Source: an uncultured Lachnospiraceae bacterium
Lineage (GTDB): Bacteria; Bacillota; Clostridia; Lachnospirales; Lachnospiraceae
DNA: 47,995 nt
Assembly: GCA_910585605.1 (NCBI GenBank)
Contig: CAJUFL010000026.1
Span: 1-47,995 of the forward strand
Reading direction: 5' to 3'
Position 1 is the first letter of the stretch. The number at the start of each line of letters is the position of its first letter. Positions 7,276 to 15,498 of this stretch are shown piece by piece. Both the position numbers and the translations under genes were made by a program. The notes beneath the pieces were generated by a model. It saw nothing but the letters and a program-made list of their open reading frames with translations, ran no database searches and had not been told where the DNA came from.

Positions 7276-8187
7276 CTATACCTTCAAATGCTTATGCGTG
7301 GTTATCAGGCTGCCAAAAAAACCAACACCCACTCCAAGAAGTACGGAAATCGGTGCCAGTCCTGTGTATACACGACCGACAGGTACAAACTCTATCAAAT
7401 TTGCCACAATCGTAAAATGTTCTGTCAAATACTGTGTCATTATATTATACATAAAATATAAAATCCCCAGAGGCACGATAGAACCTACTAATCCAATCAT
7501 TACTCCCTCTACTAAAAACGGTGCCCTTACAAAAATATCTTTTGCACCAATCAGCTTCATAATCGCGATTTCTTCCTTTCGGACAGAAATTCCAATCGTT
7601 ATTGTGTTACTGATCAAAAACAGTGAAACACACAGTAAAATCAAAATGACACCGAGAGAAGCATATCCCACCAGTCTGTTAATGGCATTCAGGCTCTTAG
7701 CTGTACCATCACTGCTGTTTACTCTCCTGACTCCCTCTATCACTTCTAACTTTTCAACCGTATCTGACTGCCGGCTGATATCCTTTAGTGTCATTTCATA
7801 AGAAGAGGAATTCATCAGCGGATTATCCTCACCAAAAACAGAATTCACATAATCCTTATTTCCCCCATAAACATCCTGAACATACATATTCCATGCTTTA
7901 TCCGCAGAAATAAAATTAATTGTATCAATGTTATCTATTGTTTTCAATTCTTCGCCAATCTGCATAATCCTTGTCTCATCTATACCTTCATCAAAAAATA
8001 CAGATATCGTCAGGGAACTTTCAATGGATTCCACTTCTTTTTCCATATTCAGTACAATGGAATAAAAGATACCAAATAAAAAGAGACAGGCCACAATCGT
8101 GCCTATGGAAGCAAGAGAAAAAAGCAGATTTCTTCGGATATTCTTAAGTCCCTGTTTGACACTGTATCCTAATGTGTTAATCTTCAT
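7276..8187 (-). CDS. ftsX: Cell-division ABC transporter permease FtsX
   Basis: 303 residues with the FtsX layout: a cytoplasmic N-terminus (YSVKQGLKNIRRNLL), a first membrane helix (about 20-42), an extracellular domain of about 120 residues, and three more membrane helices in the C-terminal half. The start at 8187 has AAGGTGG eight bases upstream and overlaps the end of ftsE by 11 bp, implying coupled translation. FtsX does not move a solute; with FtsE it transmits ATP-driven motion to an outside peptidoglycan hydrolase, here the M23 protein encoded next. Family assignment is clear from order and architecture. Confidence 0.93.
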   Translation of the reverse strand: MKINTLGYSVKQGLKNIRRNLLFSLASIGTIVACLFLFGIFYSIVLNMEKEVESIESSLTISVFFDEGIDETRIMQIGEELKTIDNIDTINFISADKAWNMYVQDVYGGNKDYVNSVFGEDNPLMNSSSYEMTLKDISRQSDTVEKLEVIEGVRRVNSSDGTAKSLNAINRLVGYASLGVILILLCVSLFLISNTITIGISVRKEEIAIMKLIGAKDIFVRAPFLVEGVMIGLVGSIVPLGILYFMYNIMTQYLTEHFTIVANLIEFVPVGRVYTGLAPISVLLGVGVGFFGSLITTHKHLKV

Positions 8188-8863
8188 CCTTATAACCACC
8201 TTTTTCCTCATCGCTTACAATCTTGCCTTTTTTAAGAGTTATCACCCGCTTTTGCATAAGATTAACGATTTCTTTATTATGTGTCACTACAACTACTGTA
8301 GTTCCCCTTTTATTGATTTCTTCTAACAATCTCATTATTTCCAGAGAATTTTTGGGATCCAGATTACCGGTAGGCTCATCCGCCAGAATAATGTCTGGAC
8401 GATTCACAATTGCTCTCGCCAATGCAACTCTTTGCTGCTCTCCACCGGATAGTTCTTTGGGAAACTGTCTATACTTGTCTGCCAATCCCACCATAGTAAG
8501 GGTAGCCGGAACCTCCCTTCGAATTTCATTTATTGGTTTTTCTATGACCTGCTGTGCAAATGCAACATTTTCAAATACAGTCCGATCCTTTAATAAGCGG
8601 AAATTTTGAAACACCACTCCTATTTTCCTACGAAGAAACGGTATTTCTTTTCGTTTTAATTTACTATACGGTTTATCATCAACAGATATTTCACCTGATG
8701 TTGGTTTCATTTCCTTCAACAGAAGCTTTATCAATGTTGTCTTTCCTGAGCCACTGCTTCCAACCACAAAAACAAACTCACCTTTATTAATTCGAAATGT
8801 CACGTTATCAAGTGCTTTTGTTCCTGTTGGATACTGCATAGTTACATGATCAAGCACTACCAT
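8177..8863 (-). CDS. ftsE: Cell-division ABC transporter ATPase FtsE
   Basis: 228 residues, normal for FtsE. All ABC ATPase motifs are present: Walker A GSSGSGKTTL, Q-loop in GVVFQNFRLL, signature LSGGEQQRVALARA, Walker B ILADEPTGNLD and the switch His in VVVVTHNKE. The N-terminus MVVLDHVTMQYPTGTKALD is FtsE-like. It leads an operon ftsE-ftsX-M23 hydrolase-ctpA and acts on the inner face of the membrane to power septal wall splitting. It begins 63 bp downstream of the CdaR-like gene, in the same direction. Confidence 0.95.
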   Translation of the reverse strand: MVVLDHVTMQYPTGTKALDNVTFRINKGEFVFVVGSSGSGKTTLIKLLLKEMKPTSGEISVDDKPYSKLKRKEIPFLRRKIGVVFQNFRLLKDRTVFENVAFAQQVIEKPINEIRREVPATLTMVGLADKYRQFPKELSGGEQQRVALARAIVNRPDIILADEPTGNLDPKNSLEIMRLLEEINKRGTTVVVVTHNKEIVNLMQKRVITLKKGKIVSDEEKGGYKDED

Positions 8864-8926
8864 ATCAGTGTTCCTTTCTTCTTTGTGTTCTCAAGGTTAT
8901 CATCCTGTCACGAATCGGCATCCCCT

Positions 8927-10015
8927 TTAATATTCTAAAGATTCCATATACTTCATATATTTGACAACCATAAGTGCAATCTTAAAGGTAATGGCGTCTT
9001 CAAATACACGAAGATCCAGTCCTGTACTTTTTTGCAGTTTGTCAAGACGATAAACAAGAGTATTACGATGAATATATAACTGTCTGGAGGTTTCTGATAC
9101 ATTCAGGCTGTTTTCAAAAAACTTGTTAATGGTAGTAAGTGTCTCTTCATCAAAATCATCCGGAGACCTGTTTTCAAAAATCTCCTTAATAAACATCTTG
9201 CAAAGAGGAATTGGGAGCTGATAGATCAATCTTCCAATACCAAGATTGCTATATGCAATGATATTACGATTACCATAAAAAATCTTACCTACATCAAGTG
9301 CCATCTTTGCTTCCTTGTATGAACGGGAAACCTCTTTAATTTCATTAACAATCGTTCCAAAAGCTACATGTACGGAAGACATCGCCTCAGTATTGAGCAT
9401 ATCCACGATCACTTTGGCAGTCTTATTCATATCTTCATAATTCTCGTTCTGTTTTACTTCTCTTACCAGAATAATATTCTTCTCATCTACAGCCGTAACA
9501 AAATCTTTTGCCTTGCTGGAGAAAATATTCCGTACAGTCTCTAATGCATTGTTATCTTTTTCATTCTTTGTCTCTATAATAAATACTATACGTCTTACAT
9601 CCGTGTCAATATGTAGCTTTTTGGCACGATTGTATATATCTACCAAAAGCAGGTTATCCAACAGGAGATTCTTAATAAAGTTATCCTTATCAAACCGCTC
9701 CTTATAAGCAACTAACAGATTCTGCACCTGAAATGCCGCAATTTTGCCAATCATATATACATCATCTGCTTCCCCTTTCGCAATGATAATATATTCCAGC
9801 TGATTATCATCGAACACCTTAAAAAACTGATATCCCTGAAGCATCTGACTCTCTGCCGGAGAATCCACGAATGCCAAAACAGATTTTTCATATTCTTCTG
9901 TATCCCGAAGTGTAGAAGCCAATGCTTTCCCTTCTGTATCCATAACACATAAATCAATTCTTGTAATCGCTTTAATTCCCTCAATGGTATCCTGTAAAAT
10001 TTGATTTGATATCAT
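8927..10015 (-). CDS. CdaR/PucR-type transcriptional regulator
   Basis: 362 residues from the ATG at 10013-10015 (AAGGAG 8 nt upstream; a GTG three codons earlier lies too close to it). The N-terminal ~130 residues resemble the sugar-diacid-recognition domain of CdaR (ITRIDLCVMDTEGKALAST). A GGDEF-like central region follows, and the C-terminus carries the PucR-type helix-turn-helix (SETSRQLYIHRNTLVYRLDK). Such regulators sense organic acids such as glycerate or glucarate and usually activate a neighbouring pathway. No diacid pathway is nearby, so its ligand is unknown. The gene lies between the sugar-ABC ATPase and ftsE. A perfect palindrome upstream (10093-10108) is a candidate autoregulatory site. 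Confidence 0.85.
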   Translation of the reverse strand: MISNQILQDTIEGIKAITRIDLCVMDTEGKALASTLRDTEEYEKSVLAFVDSPAESQMLQGYQFFKVFDDNQLEYIIIAKGEADDVYMIGKIAAFQVQNLLVAYKERFDKDNFIKNLLLDNLLLVDIYNRAKKLHIDTDVRRIVFIIETKNEKDNNALETVRNIFSSKAKDFVTAVDEKNIILVREVKQNENYEDMNKTAKVIVDMLNTEAMSSVHVAFGTIVNEIKEVSRSYKEAKMALDVGKIFYGNRNIIAYSNLGIGRLIYQLPIPLCKMFIKEIFENRSPDDFDEETLTTINKFFENSLNVSETSRQLYIHRNTLVYRLDKLQKSTGLDLRVFEDAITFKIALMVVKYMKYMESLEY

Positions 10016-10092
10016 CCTATCCACTCCTTACTTTTTTGTAAAAAACACCTACTTTATATTTTAACGGAAATTCAAAAAAAAAGAAAGTAAAT

Positions 10093-10108
10093 GTTGAAAA
10101 TTTTCAAC
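10093..10108. promoter_or_regulatory. Perfect 16-bp palindrome upstream of the CdaR-like gene
   Basis: GTTGAAAATTTTCAAC is fully self-complementary and lies 78 bp upstream of the regulator's start codon, in the 140-bp gap after the ATPase terminator. A dimeric HTH protein could bind it, most simply the CdaR-like protein itself. No clear -35/-10 pair could be fixed beside it. Confidence 0.45.
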
Positions 10109-10156
10109 TTTTTTTCACAGAAGAAAAATTCCTTTTTAGGGAAAATTCTAAAAGCA

Positions 10157-10190
10157 AAAAGAAGCGATTACACCAGTAACCGCTTCTTTT
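10157..10190 (-). terminator. Rho-independent terminator after the sugar-ABC ATPase gene
   Basis: AAAAGAAGCG and CGCTTCTTTT form a 10-bp stem, extended by TTAC/GTAA around an ACCA loop. On the minus strand the hairpin is followed by T-rich DNA, 18 bp past the stop of the ATPase gene. Confidence 0.85.
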
Positions 10191-10207
10191 CTTGGGAAAG
10201 TAAAAGA

Positions 10208-11320
10208 TTAATCTAAAATCTTCTGCTCTGTCTCTTTATCAAAGATATGAATCTTGCTTAAGTCAAATGCTAACTGTACAGTATCGCCAGGTCTGGCAGT
10301 TGTACGAGCATTTACTCTTGCAGTGATATCAAACTGATCAATTGTGAAGTATAAATAAACCTCTGCACCTAACATTTCATAGATGGTAATTCTTGCATCA
10401 ATGATACTCTCTGGAGAAGATTCAATGAATAACTGCTCATCATGAATATCCTCTGGACGAATACCTAATACAACTTCCTTATCAATGTAATTCTGCTCTA
10501 CCAAAATACTTGCCTTTGAGTCAGGAATCTTAATAGAATGTGAACCAAACATCAATAATACATCTGCACCAGACTTAACAACTTTACACTCAATAAAGTT
10601 CATTGGAGGCATACCCATGAAACCTGCAACGAATAAGTTGGTCGGCTTATCATATAAATTCTGTGGAGTATCTACCTGCTGAATAATACCATCCTTCATA
10701 ACAACGATTCTGGTACCAAGTGTCATAGCCTCTGTCTGGTCATGTGTTACATATATAATAGTTGTCTGTAATCTCTGATGTAACTTGGAAATCTCAACAC
10801 GCATCTGTACTCTTAACTTAGCATCAAGGTTTGATAAAGGCTCATCCATCAAGAATACTTTAGGTTCACGAACGATTGCACGACCCATAGCTACACGCTG
10901 TCTCTGACCACCTGATAAAGCCTTAGGCTTTCTATCAAGTAAGTGCTCGATATCAAGGATCTTAGCAGCCTCATGTACCTGCTTATCAATCTTCTCCTTT
11001 GGAACTTTTCTTAACTTAAGACCAAATGCCATATTGTCATATACTGACATATGCGGATACAATGCGTAATTCTGGAATACCATTGCGATATCTCTATCCT
11101 TTGGCTCAACATCATTCACCATCTTGTCGCCAATCCACAGTTCGCCTGAGCTGATATCCTCAAGACCTGCAACCATACGAAGTGTAGTAGACTTACCACA
11201 TCCAGAAGGTCCTACGAAGATAATAAACTCTTTGTCTTCAATCTCAAGATTAAAATCCTTTACAGCATTAAAACCGTTAGGATAAATCTTATAAATATTT
11301 TTGAGTGATAAACTAGCCAT
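10208..11320 (-). CDS. msmK: Sugar ABC transporter ATPase (MsmK/UgpC/MalK type), stand-alone
   Basis: 370 residues with a complete CUT1-type ATPase: Walker A GPSGCGKSTT, Q-loop VFQNYALYPHMSV, signature LSGGQRQRVAMGRA, Walker B VFLMDEPLSNLD and switch His THDQTEAMTL. It carries the C-terminal OB-like regulatory extension (from about residue 240) that distinguishes MalK/MsmK/UgpC. No permease or binding-protein gene is near, and it has its own promoter region and terminator. It therefore probably serves several sugar importers encoded elsewhere, as the shared ATPase MsmK does in streptococci. AAGGAGG precedes the ATG at 11318-11320. Confidence 0.93.
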   Translation of the reverse strand: MASLSLKNIYKIYPNGFNAVKDFNLEIEDKEFIIFVGPSGCGKSTTLRMVAGLEDISSGELWIGDKMVNDVEPKDRDIAMVFQNYALYPHMSVYDNMAFGLKLRKVPKEKIDKQVHEAAKILDIEHLLDRKPKALSGGQRQRVAMGRAIVREPKVFLMDEPLSNLDAKLRVQMRVEISKLHQRLQTTIIYVTHDQTEAMTLGTRIVVMKDGIIQQVDTPQNLYDKPTNLFVAGFMGMPPMNFIECKVVKSGADVLLMFGSHSIKIPDSKASILVEQNYIDKEVVLGIRPEDIHDEQLFIESSPESIIDARITIYEMLGAEVYLYFTIDQFDITARVNARTTARPGDTVQLAFDLSKIHIFDKETEQKILD

Positions 11321-11467
11321 TTTAATTTCCTCCTTGGGTTGTATAAATTTTCTGCTAACTAAATCATAGTGTTATAATACATCATTTACTTTTTAAATGA
11401 AATATTACTATTCAACAAATAAATTTTAATTTCTTTGTTCATTTTGTCATAATCAAGAAGATTACCA

Positions 11468-11488
11468 TGAAAATGCACATCATTTTCA
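11468..11488. promoter_or_regulatory. Inverted repeat in the 323-bp gap upstream of msmK
   Basis: TGAAAATG and CATTTTCA (8 bp each) flank CACAT. The gap 11321-11643 is AT-rich and holds no supported gene. A catabolite-control (cre) site would need the central CG step, which this dyad lacks. It is a plausible operator for msmK control, but the promoter could not be placed with confidence. Confidence 0.35.
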
Positions 11489-11643
11489 ATATTTTATTAT
11501 AGAAAACTACCTATTGTTAAAATCTATATCCCTGTATCCTATCCAAAAGCCGACAAAACTCGTGCAAATTATCCAACGCATTCCCCCGTTTTGTGCCATT
11601 CATACAATTACTTTTATGCAATTTTAACAACATTTTATATTTT

Positions 11644-12369
11644 CTATTCCTTGGTACGCTGTTTTAATTTGAGTTTCATCCTGATATTATTATAAAATGT
11701 CTTGATTCTGCCACCCTTTTGAAACCATTTGTAAAGGTTTTCTATCCTGAGTTTCTGAATCGGCTCCGGCACTTCTGATTCCGTAACGGCTTTATTATAC
11801 AAAATATTACCTGTAAACAGAATCACTCCCGCATTCATCTGATTCCGGTAATCCTGCAAAAGCTTCAGCTGCCTCTTTTCCTCTAATGCCATTAGCAGGA
11901 TATCCGGTGCTACGGAGTTAATTTCATTCACAATATGATCCGCAGACTCCTCCTGCTTGGTTAAAAACATACCGCTCATGGTCAAATACGGTCTTTTTTC
12001 ATGAATATTCTCCTGCACAAAAGTAAATTTATCTTTATTCTCTGCAACGAGTAAAATCTCATGTCCTTCTGAAACTGCATAATCCAGAATGGAATCAAAA
12101 TATCCTTCAAAGAAAAACGGATCACGTTTGTGTCCCAGAACTTCATCTACGCTGCCGTTGACGCTGGCATTTCCCGGAAGGATCAATTCGCTCTCCTGTA
12201 CAATATTCTGCCAATCCCTATTCTCCTGTAAGAGCAGCAATGTCTCACTGTTGACAAAATAGATGACCTTGCTGCTTTCATCTTTCAGATATTGTATGGT
12301 TGCCTCACTGGCTGTCTTCGTAGAAGCGATATCCATTACGATATCCAATAGCTGGATTCTGTCTTTCAT
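11644..12369 (-). CDS. TagA/WecG-like glycosyltransferase-fold protein with degenerate motifs
   Basis: 241 residues whose spacing and hydrophobic pattern follow the WecB/TagA/CpsF family (GT26, N-acetylmannosaminyl transfer in wall teichoic acid synthesis). VIYFVNSETLLLL, ELILPGNASVNG, APDILLMALEEKRQLK and AGVILFTGNILYNKAV line up with the family's start, active-site loop, PD-I-L block and GG-x-F-D block. However, the ADG motif with the proposed catalytic Asp reads PGN here, and the P-K-Q-E and GGAFD motifs are altered. It may thus be a non-catalytic or repurposed paralogue, or the alignment may be misleading. It sits 12 bp after the LytR_C-domain gene, a wall-polymer context that fits. Confidence 0.55.
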   Translation of the reverse strand: MKDRIQLLDIVMDIASTKTASEATIQYLKDESSKVIYFVNSETLLLLQENRDWQNIVQESELILPGNASVNGSVDEVLGHKRDPFFFEGYFDSILDYAVSEGHEILLVAENKDKFTFVQENIHEKRPYLTMSGMFLTKQEESADHIVNEINSVAPDILLMALEEKRQLKLLQDYRNQMNAGVILFTGNILYNKAVTESEVPEPIQKLRIENLYKWFQKGGRIKTFYNNIRMKLKLKQRTKE

Positions 12370-12381
12370 AAAATTCTCCTG

Positions 12382-12963
12382 TTACTGAACTGTTGTATCA
12401 TTGCTTCCAAGCACAATAAAAATCTCCACACCATCTGTAGATACATCAATACCAGAGTCCAAAGAACCAACTTCGATCACAGCGTCCGTAAAATATTCCG
12501 CCAAATCTTTACCCATCCGCTCTTTTGCAACATAAATCTTTGTCTGTGCTTCCCTGCCAAGGCTGTAGTTACCGGTTGCAACATCCGAAAAGCCTTCTCC
12601 GCTCAGCTTATCCATCCATTTTTTCGCAAGACCGGATACGCCTGTACTATTTAACACCAGAATTTTCTTATCCGTTGACGGAATATCCGATTCTTCTGTT
12701 GTCACTTCTTCTGTAGTAGTCTCCTCAGTGGCAGGATCATGCGAGGTATCATTTGCATTCTCCTTTTCCAGCATGGCTTGTAATTCATCATCACTATATG
12801 TAGAACCAGATTCCGTGGTAGAATTGCCCGCCATCTGCTTCTTATCAGTAGTAACCTTGATGATAAAAAAAGCAGAGAATCCAATGATCACAATAGCCAT
12901 CAGCACTACCATAGAACGTAAAAATGCTTCTCCAAACACCCTCAAAACGGTCTTTTTATCCAT
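12382..12963 (-). CDS. Membrane-anchored LytR C-terminal-domain protein
   Basis: 193 residues: a short cytoplasmic start, one membrane helix (about 16-36, MVVLMAIVIIGFSAFFIIK), an acidic Thr/Glu-rich linker (rich in TEETTTEE-like runs), and a C-terminal LytR_C domain (about 98-190; ILVLNSTGVSGLAKKW). The domain name comes from LytR-CpsA-Psr proteins, where it follows the catalytic LCP domain; here the LCP domain is absent, so this is a stand-alone form, probably binding wall or wall polymer outside the membrane. It is co-directional with, and 12 bp ahead of, the TagA-like gene. The ATG at 12961-12963 has GGAGG upstream. Confidence 0.8.
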   Translation of the reverse strand: MDKKTVLRVFGEAFLRSMVVLMAIVIIGFSAFFIIKVTTDKKQMAGNSTTESGSTYSDDELQAMLEKENANDTSHDPATEETTTEEVTTEESDIPSTDKKILVLNSTGVSGLAKKWMDKLSGEGFSDVATGNYSLGREAQTKIYVAKERMGKDLAEYFTDAVIEVGSLDSGIDVSTDGVEIFIVLGSNDTTVQ

Positions 12964-12995
12964 CTGTCCGCCTCCTATTTTTCATAATGTACATA

Positions 12996-13024
12996 AGTAT
13001 AACAGAGTTGCATTTTCTTTTCAA
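12996..13024 (-). promoter_or_regulatory. Promoter for the LytR_C-TagA-like pair
   Basis: Minus-strand -35 TTGAAA (13019-13024) and -10 TATACT (12996-13001) with a 17-bp spacer, about 33 bp upstream of the start codon. A TATAAT at 13036-13041 on the plus strand is a candidate -10 for the divergent SDR gene, but no good -35 lies at the right distance. Confidence 0.65.
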
Positions 13025-13096
13025 CCTTTTCATGGTATAATCGGACCTGAGCAGATTTAAAATGCTTCATTAATGCAATGAAAGGAATGAAGAAAA

Positions 13097-13825
13097 ATGG
13101 AAAAAACAGCAATTATAACCGGTGCGTCCAGAGGAATCGGCAAAGCTTGTGCACTGGAATTGGCTGGCAGCTTTGACAACATTGTGATCAATTCCTGTCA
13201 TAACATAGCAGATCTGGAACAGACCAAAAAAGAAGTGGAGGCAAAAGGCGCTGCCTGTCTGATGATAACAGGTGATGCCGGCGATTATGACACGGTATCT
13301 TCTATGATGGACAAAATATCGGCTGCCTTTCCTTCTATTGATTTATTGATAAATAATGCAGGCATCTCTTATGTCGGACTGCTTTCCGACATGACAATTA
13401 CTGACTGGAATCGAATTATAAACACAAATCTCACCTCTGTCTTTAACTTCTGTAAACATATTGTTCCTCTTATGGTAAGCCAAAAATCCGGTCACATTAT
13501 CAATATCTCCTCCATGTGGGGAATCAGCGGTGCTTCATGTGAAGCCGCTTATAGTGCATCCAAAGGAGGCGTCAACGCCTTTACAAAGGCTCTGGCAAAA
13601 GAACTGGCACCAAGCGGCATCCGGGTAAATGCTCTCGCCTGTGGTGCCATTGATACACAGATGAATAATTGTTTCAGCCAGGAGGAAATCAATGCTTTTT
13701 GCGAGGACATACCTGCCTGCCGGCTGGGATATCCTGAAGAAATCGCCCGAATGGTATATCATTTATACGAAAGTCCGTTTTACCTTACCGGCGAAGTAAT
13801 AAAAATAGACGGTGCTTATCTCTAA
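13097..13825 (+). CDS. Short-chain dehydrogenase/reductase (FabG-like)
   Basis: 242 residues of the classical SDR fold: NAD(P)-binding TGASRGIGKA at the N-terminus, NNAG at about residue 85, the catalytic Ser in NISSMWG and the Y-x-x-x-K pair in YSASKGG, with the C-terminal GEVIKIDGAYL typical of FabG-type enzymes. This core is the usual one for 3-oxoacyl reductases, but a gene standing alone between cell-wall genes is not evidence for fatty-acid synthesis, so the substrate is open. It is one of the few rightward genes here and shares its terminator hairpin with the convergent NlpC/P60 gene. AAAGGAA lies upstream of the ATG. Confidence 0.88.
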   Translation: MEKTAIITGASRGIGKACALELAGSFDNIVINSCHNIADLEQTKKEVEAKGAACLMITGDAGDYDTVSSMMDKISAAFPSIDLLINNAGISYVGLLSDMTITDWNRIINTNLTSVFNFCKHIVPLMVSQKSGHIINISSMWGISGASCEAAYSASKGGVNAFTKALAKELAPSGIRVNALACGAIDTQMNNCFSQEEINAFCEDIPACRLGYPEEIARMVYHLYESPFYLTGEVIKIDGAYL

Positions 13826-13834
13826 GCCACCGTC
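13808..13834. terminator. Bidirectional terminator between the SDR and NlpC/P60 genes
   Basis: GACGGTG (13808-13814) and CACCGTC (13828-13834) pair, with CTTA/TAAG continuing the stem around TCTC and one bulged C. The SDR stop codon lies inside the hairpin. On the minus strand it is followed by TATTTTTATT, so it should chiefly end the NlpC/P60 transcript. Confidence 0.75.
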
Positions 13835-13845
13835 TTATATATTCT

Positions 13846-14607
13846 CTATTTCTTTCCCGCTGTTCTTGTGACACTATCGTCATCTGCCGGATTTTCCTCC
13901 TCAGTCTCCTCTGGAGGATATGTTGCCTTTTTAAGAACTCGTCCAACACCGACATATTTCCTGTAATCATAATCAGATATTACAATCCCTGTCGATTCAG
14001 TAGAAGCATGTACCACTTTTTCATTTCCTATGTATAAAGCCACATGGCTACAGTTCTTTTTACTGCTGCCATAGAAAATCAAATCTCCCGGCTGGATTTT
14101 CTTCATCTTTACTTTTTTTGTATCCTTCATCTGCTGATAAGCATTATGGAATAAATTATATCCAAATTTCTTATATACTGCCATGGTAAAACCGGAACAA
14201 TCTGTTCCTTTTGTCAGACTGGAACCGCCATAACAATACTTATTCCCCACATGTTTCAATGCATAGCTTACAACTTCCTTCTGTTCAAGTGACATTGACG
14301 AATAATCTGCAACCGTTACTCTGCATATGTACTTCTTACCATTCACCTTCGCCGTAACCTTCGCAGAACCTACTCCCACCGGTGTAAGTAGTCCCTTCTT
14401 TACTTTAACAATCTTCTTATTAGAGGTTGACCATTTTACTTTATCTGTTGTATTCAGCACATTCAACTGTCGCTCAGTCCCCATCTCTAAAACGAGTTTT
14501 TTATTATTCAGCTTAACTGCACCCGCAGCTTCTGCTTTTGTAGAAAACATTGCCATTATAGTAAATGTAAACAATATGACTAGTAGTAATAATTCTTTGC
14601 GCTTCAT
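13846..14607 (-). CDS. Secreted NlpC/P60 peptidoglycan hydrolase with an Ig-like domain
   Basis: 253 residues from the ATG at 14605-14607 (AAAGGA upstream; the longer frame to 14655 has no ribosome site). A signal peptide (about 1-27, ending TKAEAAG) is followed by a Big_2-like domain (about 30-105; VKWSTSNKKIVKVKKG and GSAKVTAKVNGKKY) and an NlpC/P60 domain (about 115-225). The catalytic triad is visible: Cys in GTDCSGFTM, His in CSHVALYIG and a second His in KVVHAST. The enzyme would cut the peptide stem of peptidoglycan, usually between D-Glu and the diamino acid. It is the last leftward gene before the convergent SDR. Confidence 0.9.
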   Translation of the reverse strand: MKRKELLLLVILFTFTIMAMFSTKAEAAGAVKLNNKKLVLEMGTERQLNVLNTTDKVKWSTSNKKIVKVKKGLLTPVGVGSAKVTAKVNGKKYICRVTVADYSSMSLEQKEVVSYALKHVGNKYCYGGSSLTKGTDCSGFTMAVYKKFGYNLFHNAYQQMKDTKKVKMKKIQPGDLIFYGSSKKNCSHVALYIGNEKVVHASTESTGIVISDYDYRKYVGVGRVLKKATYPPEETEEENPADDDSVTRTAGKK

Positions 14608-14658
14608 AAATAATATCCTTTCCAGCTTGTCCAAGCCGTTATTTATTATCAACAAAGA

Positions 14659-15498
14659 CTATTTTAACATATCTTTTACAAATTTCAAGAGTTTTTCGAA
14701 ATATTTGTAACATTTTTGTAACATTTTTTCATTTTTCTCTTCTTTTTCTTCAGAAATCATTAAGAAATTGGCACAAACAAGACTGCTTACTGGAATGATC
14801 AAAAGACATCCCGAAGCTCCGATCAACAACCCCGAAACCTCCTGAAAAAGTGCCTTGGAATTCAAAATCGTAGCAAAACTATCTTCATTCCGCATAAATA
14901 ATACTGCCAGCATAATGCTCTCGCCCAGTCCGGCAAAGAACAATGTATTAACCGTCGTTCCCAGAATGTCTTTCCCCACTGCCAGACCGGAATGAAACAG
15001 TTCTTTTTCCGTCAAAAGAGGTTGATTTACATGCACCTCGTTGACGGCAGTGGTAATAGCAACCGCCGTATCCATAATAGCTCCCAGCAACCCAAGTAAA
15101 ACAGCCGACAGTGAAATGGCTGACATGGAAACACCCAGATCCGGTGACAGATACATGCTGATTTCCTCATACTGCTCAATTTCATTATACCCACTGATTC
15201 CTGCGGACCATAATACCGGACCTGCTGTCATCAGGATAAATATCAGCACCACCAAAACAGAAAAAGCGGCGGCATGCATTTTGGCATTTCTTCCATTTTG
15301 GGAATAAATCACTGTCACCACAAAGAAAATGCTGATCACAACTGTTATGAATACCGGCGGCATTCCCCATGCGATCAGATAGATATTCACAAGCAGCGCA
15401 AGCAGAGTCCTTACCAGTGCAAAAAAAGAATCCAGTCCCCTATTCCCACCGACAGCTACCATAAGAAAAAACAAAATAATAGATAATGTAAGTATCAT
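14659..15498 (-). CDS. YibE/F-family membrane protein (second of two)
   Basis: 279 residues, almost wholly hydrophobic, with about seven to eight membrane helices. The segment LLGLLGAIMDTAVAITTAVNEV and the region around GLAVGKDILGTTVNTLFFAGLGESI match its partner (15495-16616) in the same relative places, which is the YibE/F family hallmark. Its start overlaps the partner's stop by 4 bp (ATGA), so the two are translated together and probably form a complex. Function of the family is unknown. The C-terminal end is a charged, Glu/Lys-rich tail. It is the downstream member of a run that includes luxS and mtnN. Confidence 0.8.
   Translation of the reverse strand: MILTLSIILFFLMVAVGGNRGLDSFFALVRTLLALLVNIYLIAWGMPPVFITVVISIFFVVTVIYSQNGRNAKMHAAAFSVLVVLIFILMTAGPVLWSAGISGYNEIEQYEEISMYLSPDLGVSMSAISLSAVLLGLLGAIMDTAVAITTAVNEVHVNQPLLTEKELFHSGLAVGKDILGTTVNTLFFAGLGESIMLAVLFMRNEDSFATILNSKALFQEVSGLLIGASGCLLIIPVSSLVCANFLMISEEKEEKNEKMLQKCYKYFEKLLKFVKDMLK

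Noticed and set aside
11321..11643. Catabolite-control (cre) site upstream of msmK
   Set aside because: The only good dyad lacks the central CG and the cre consensus.
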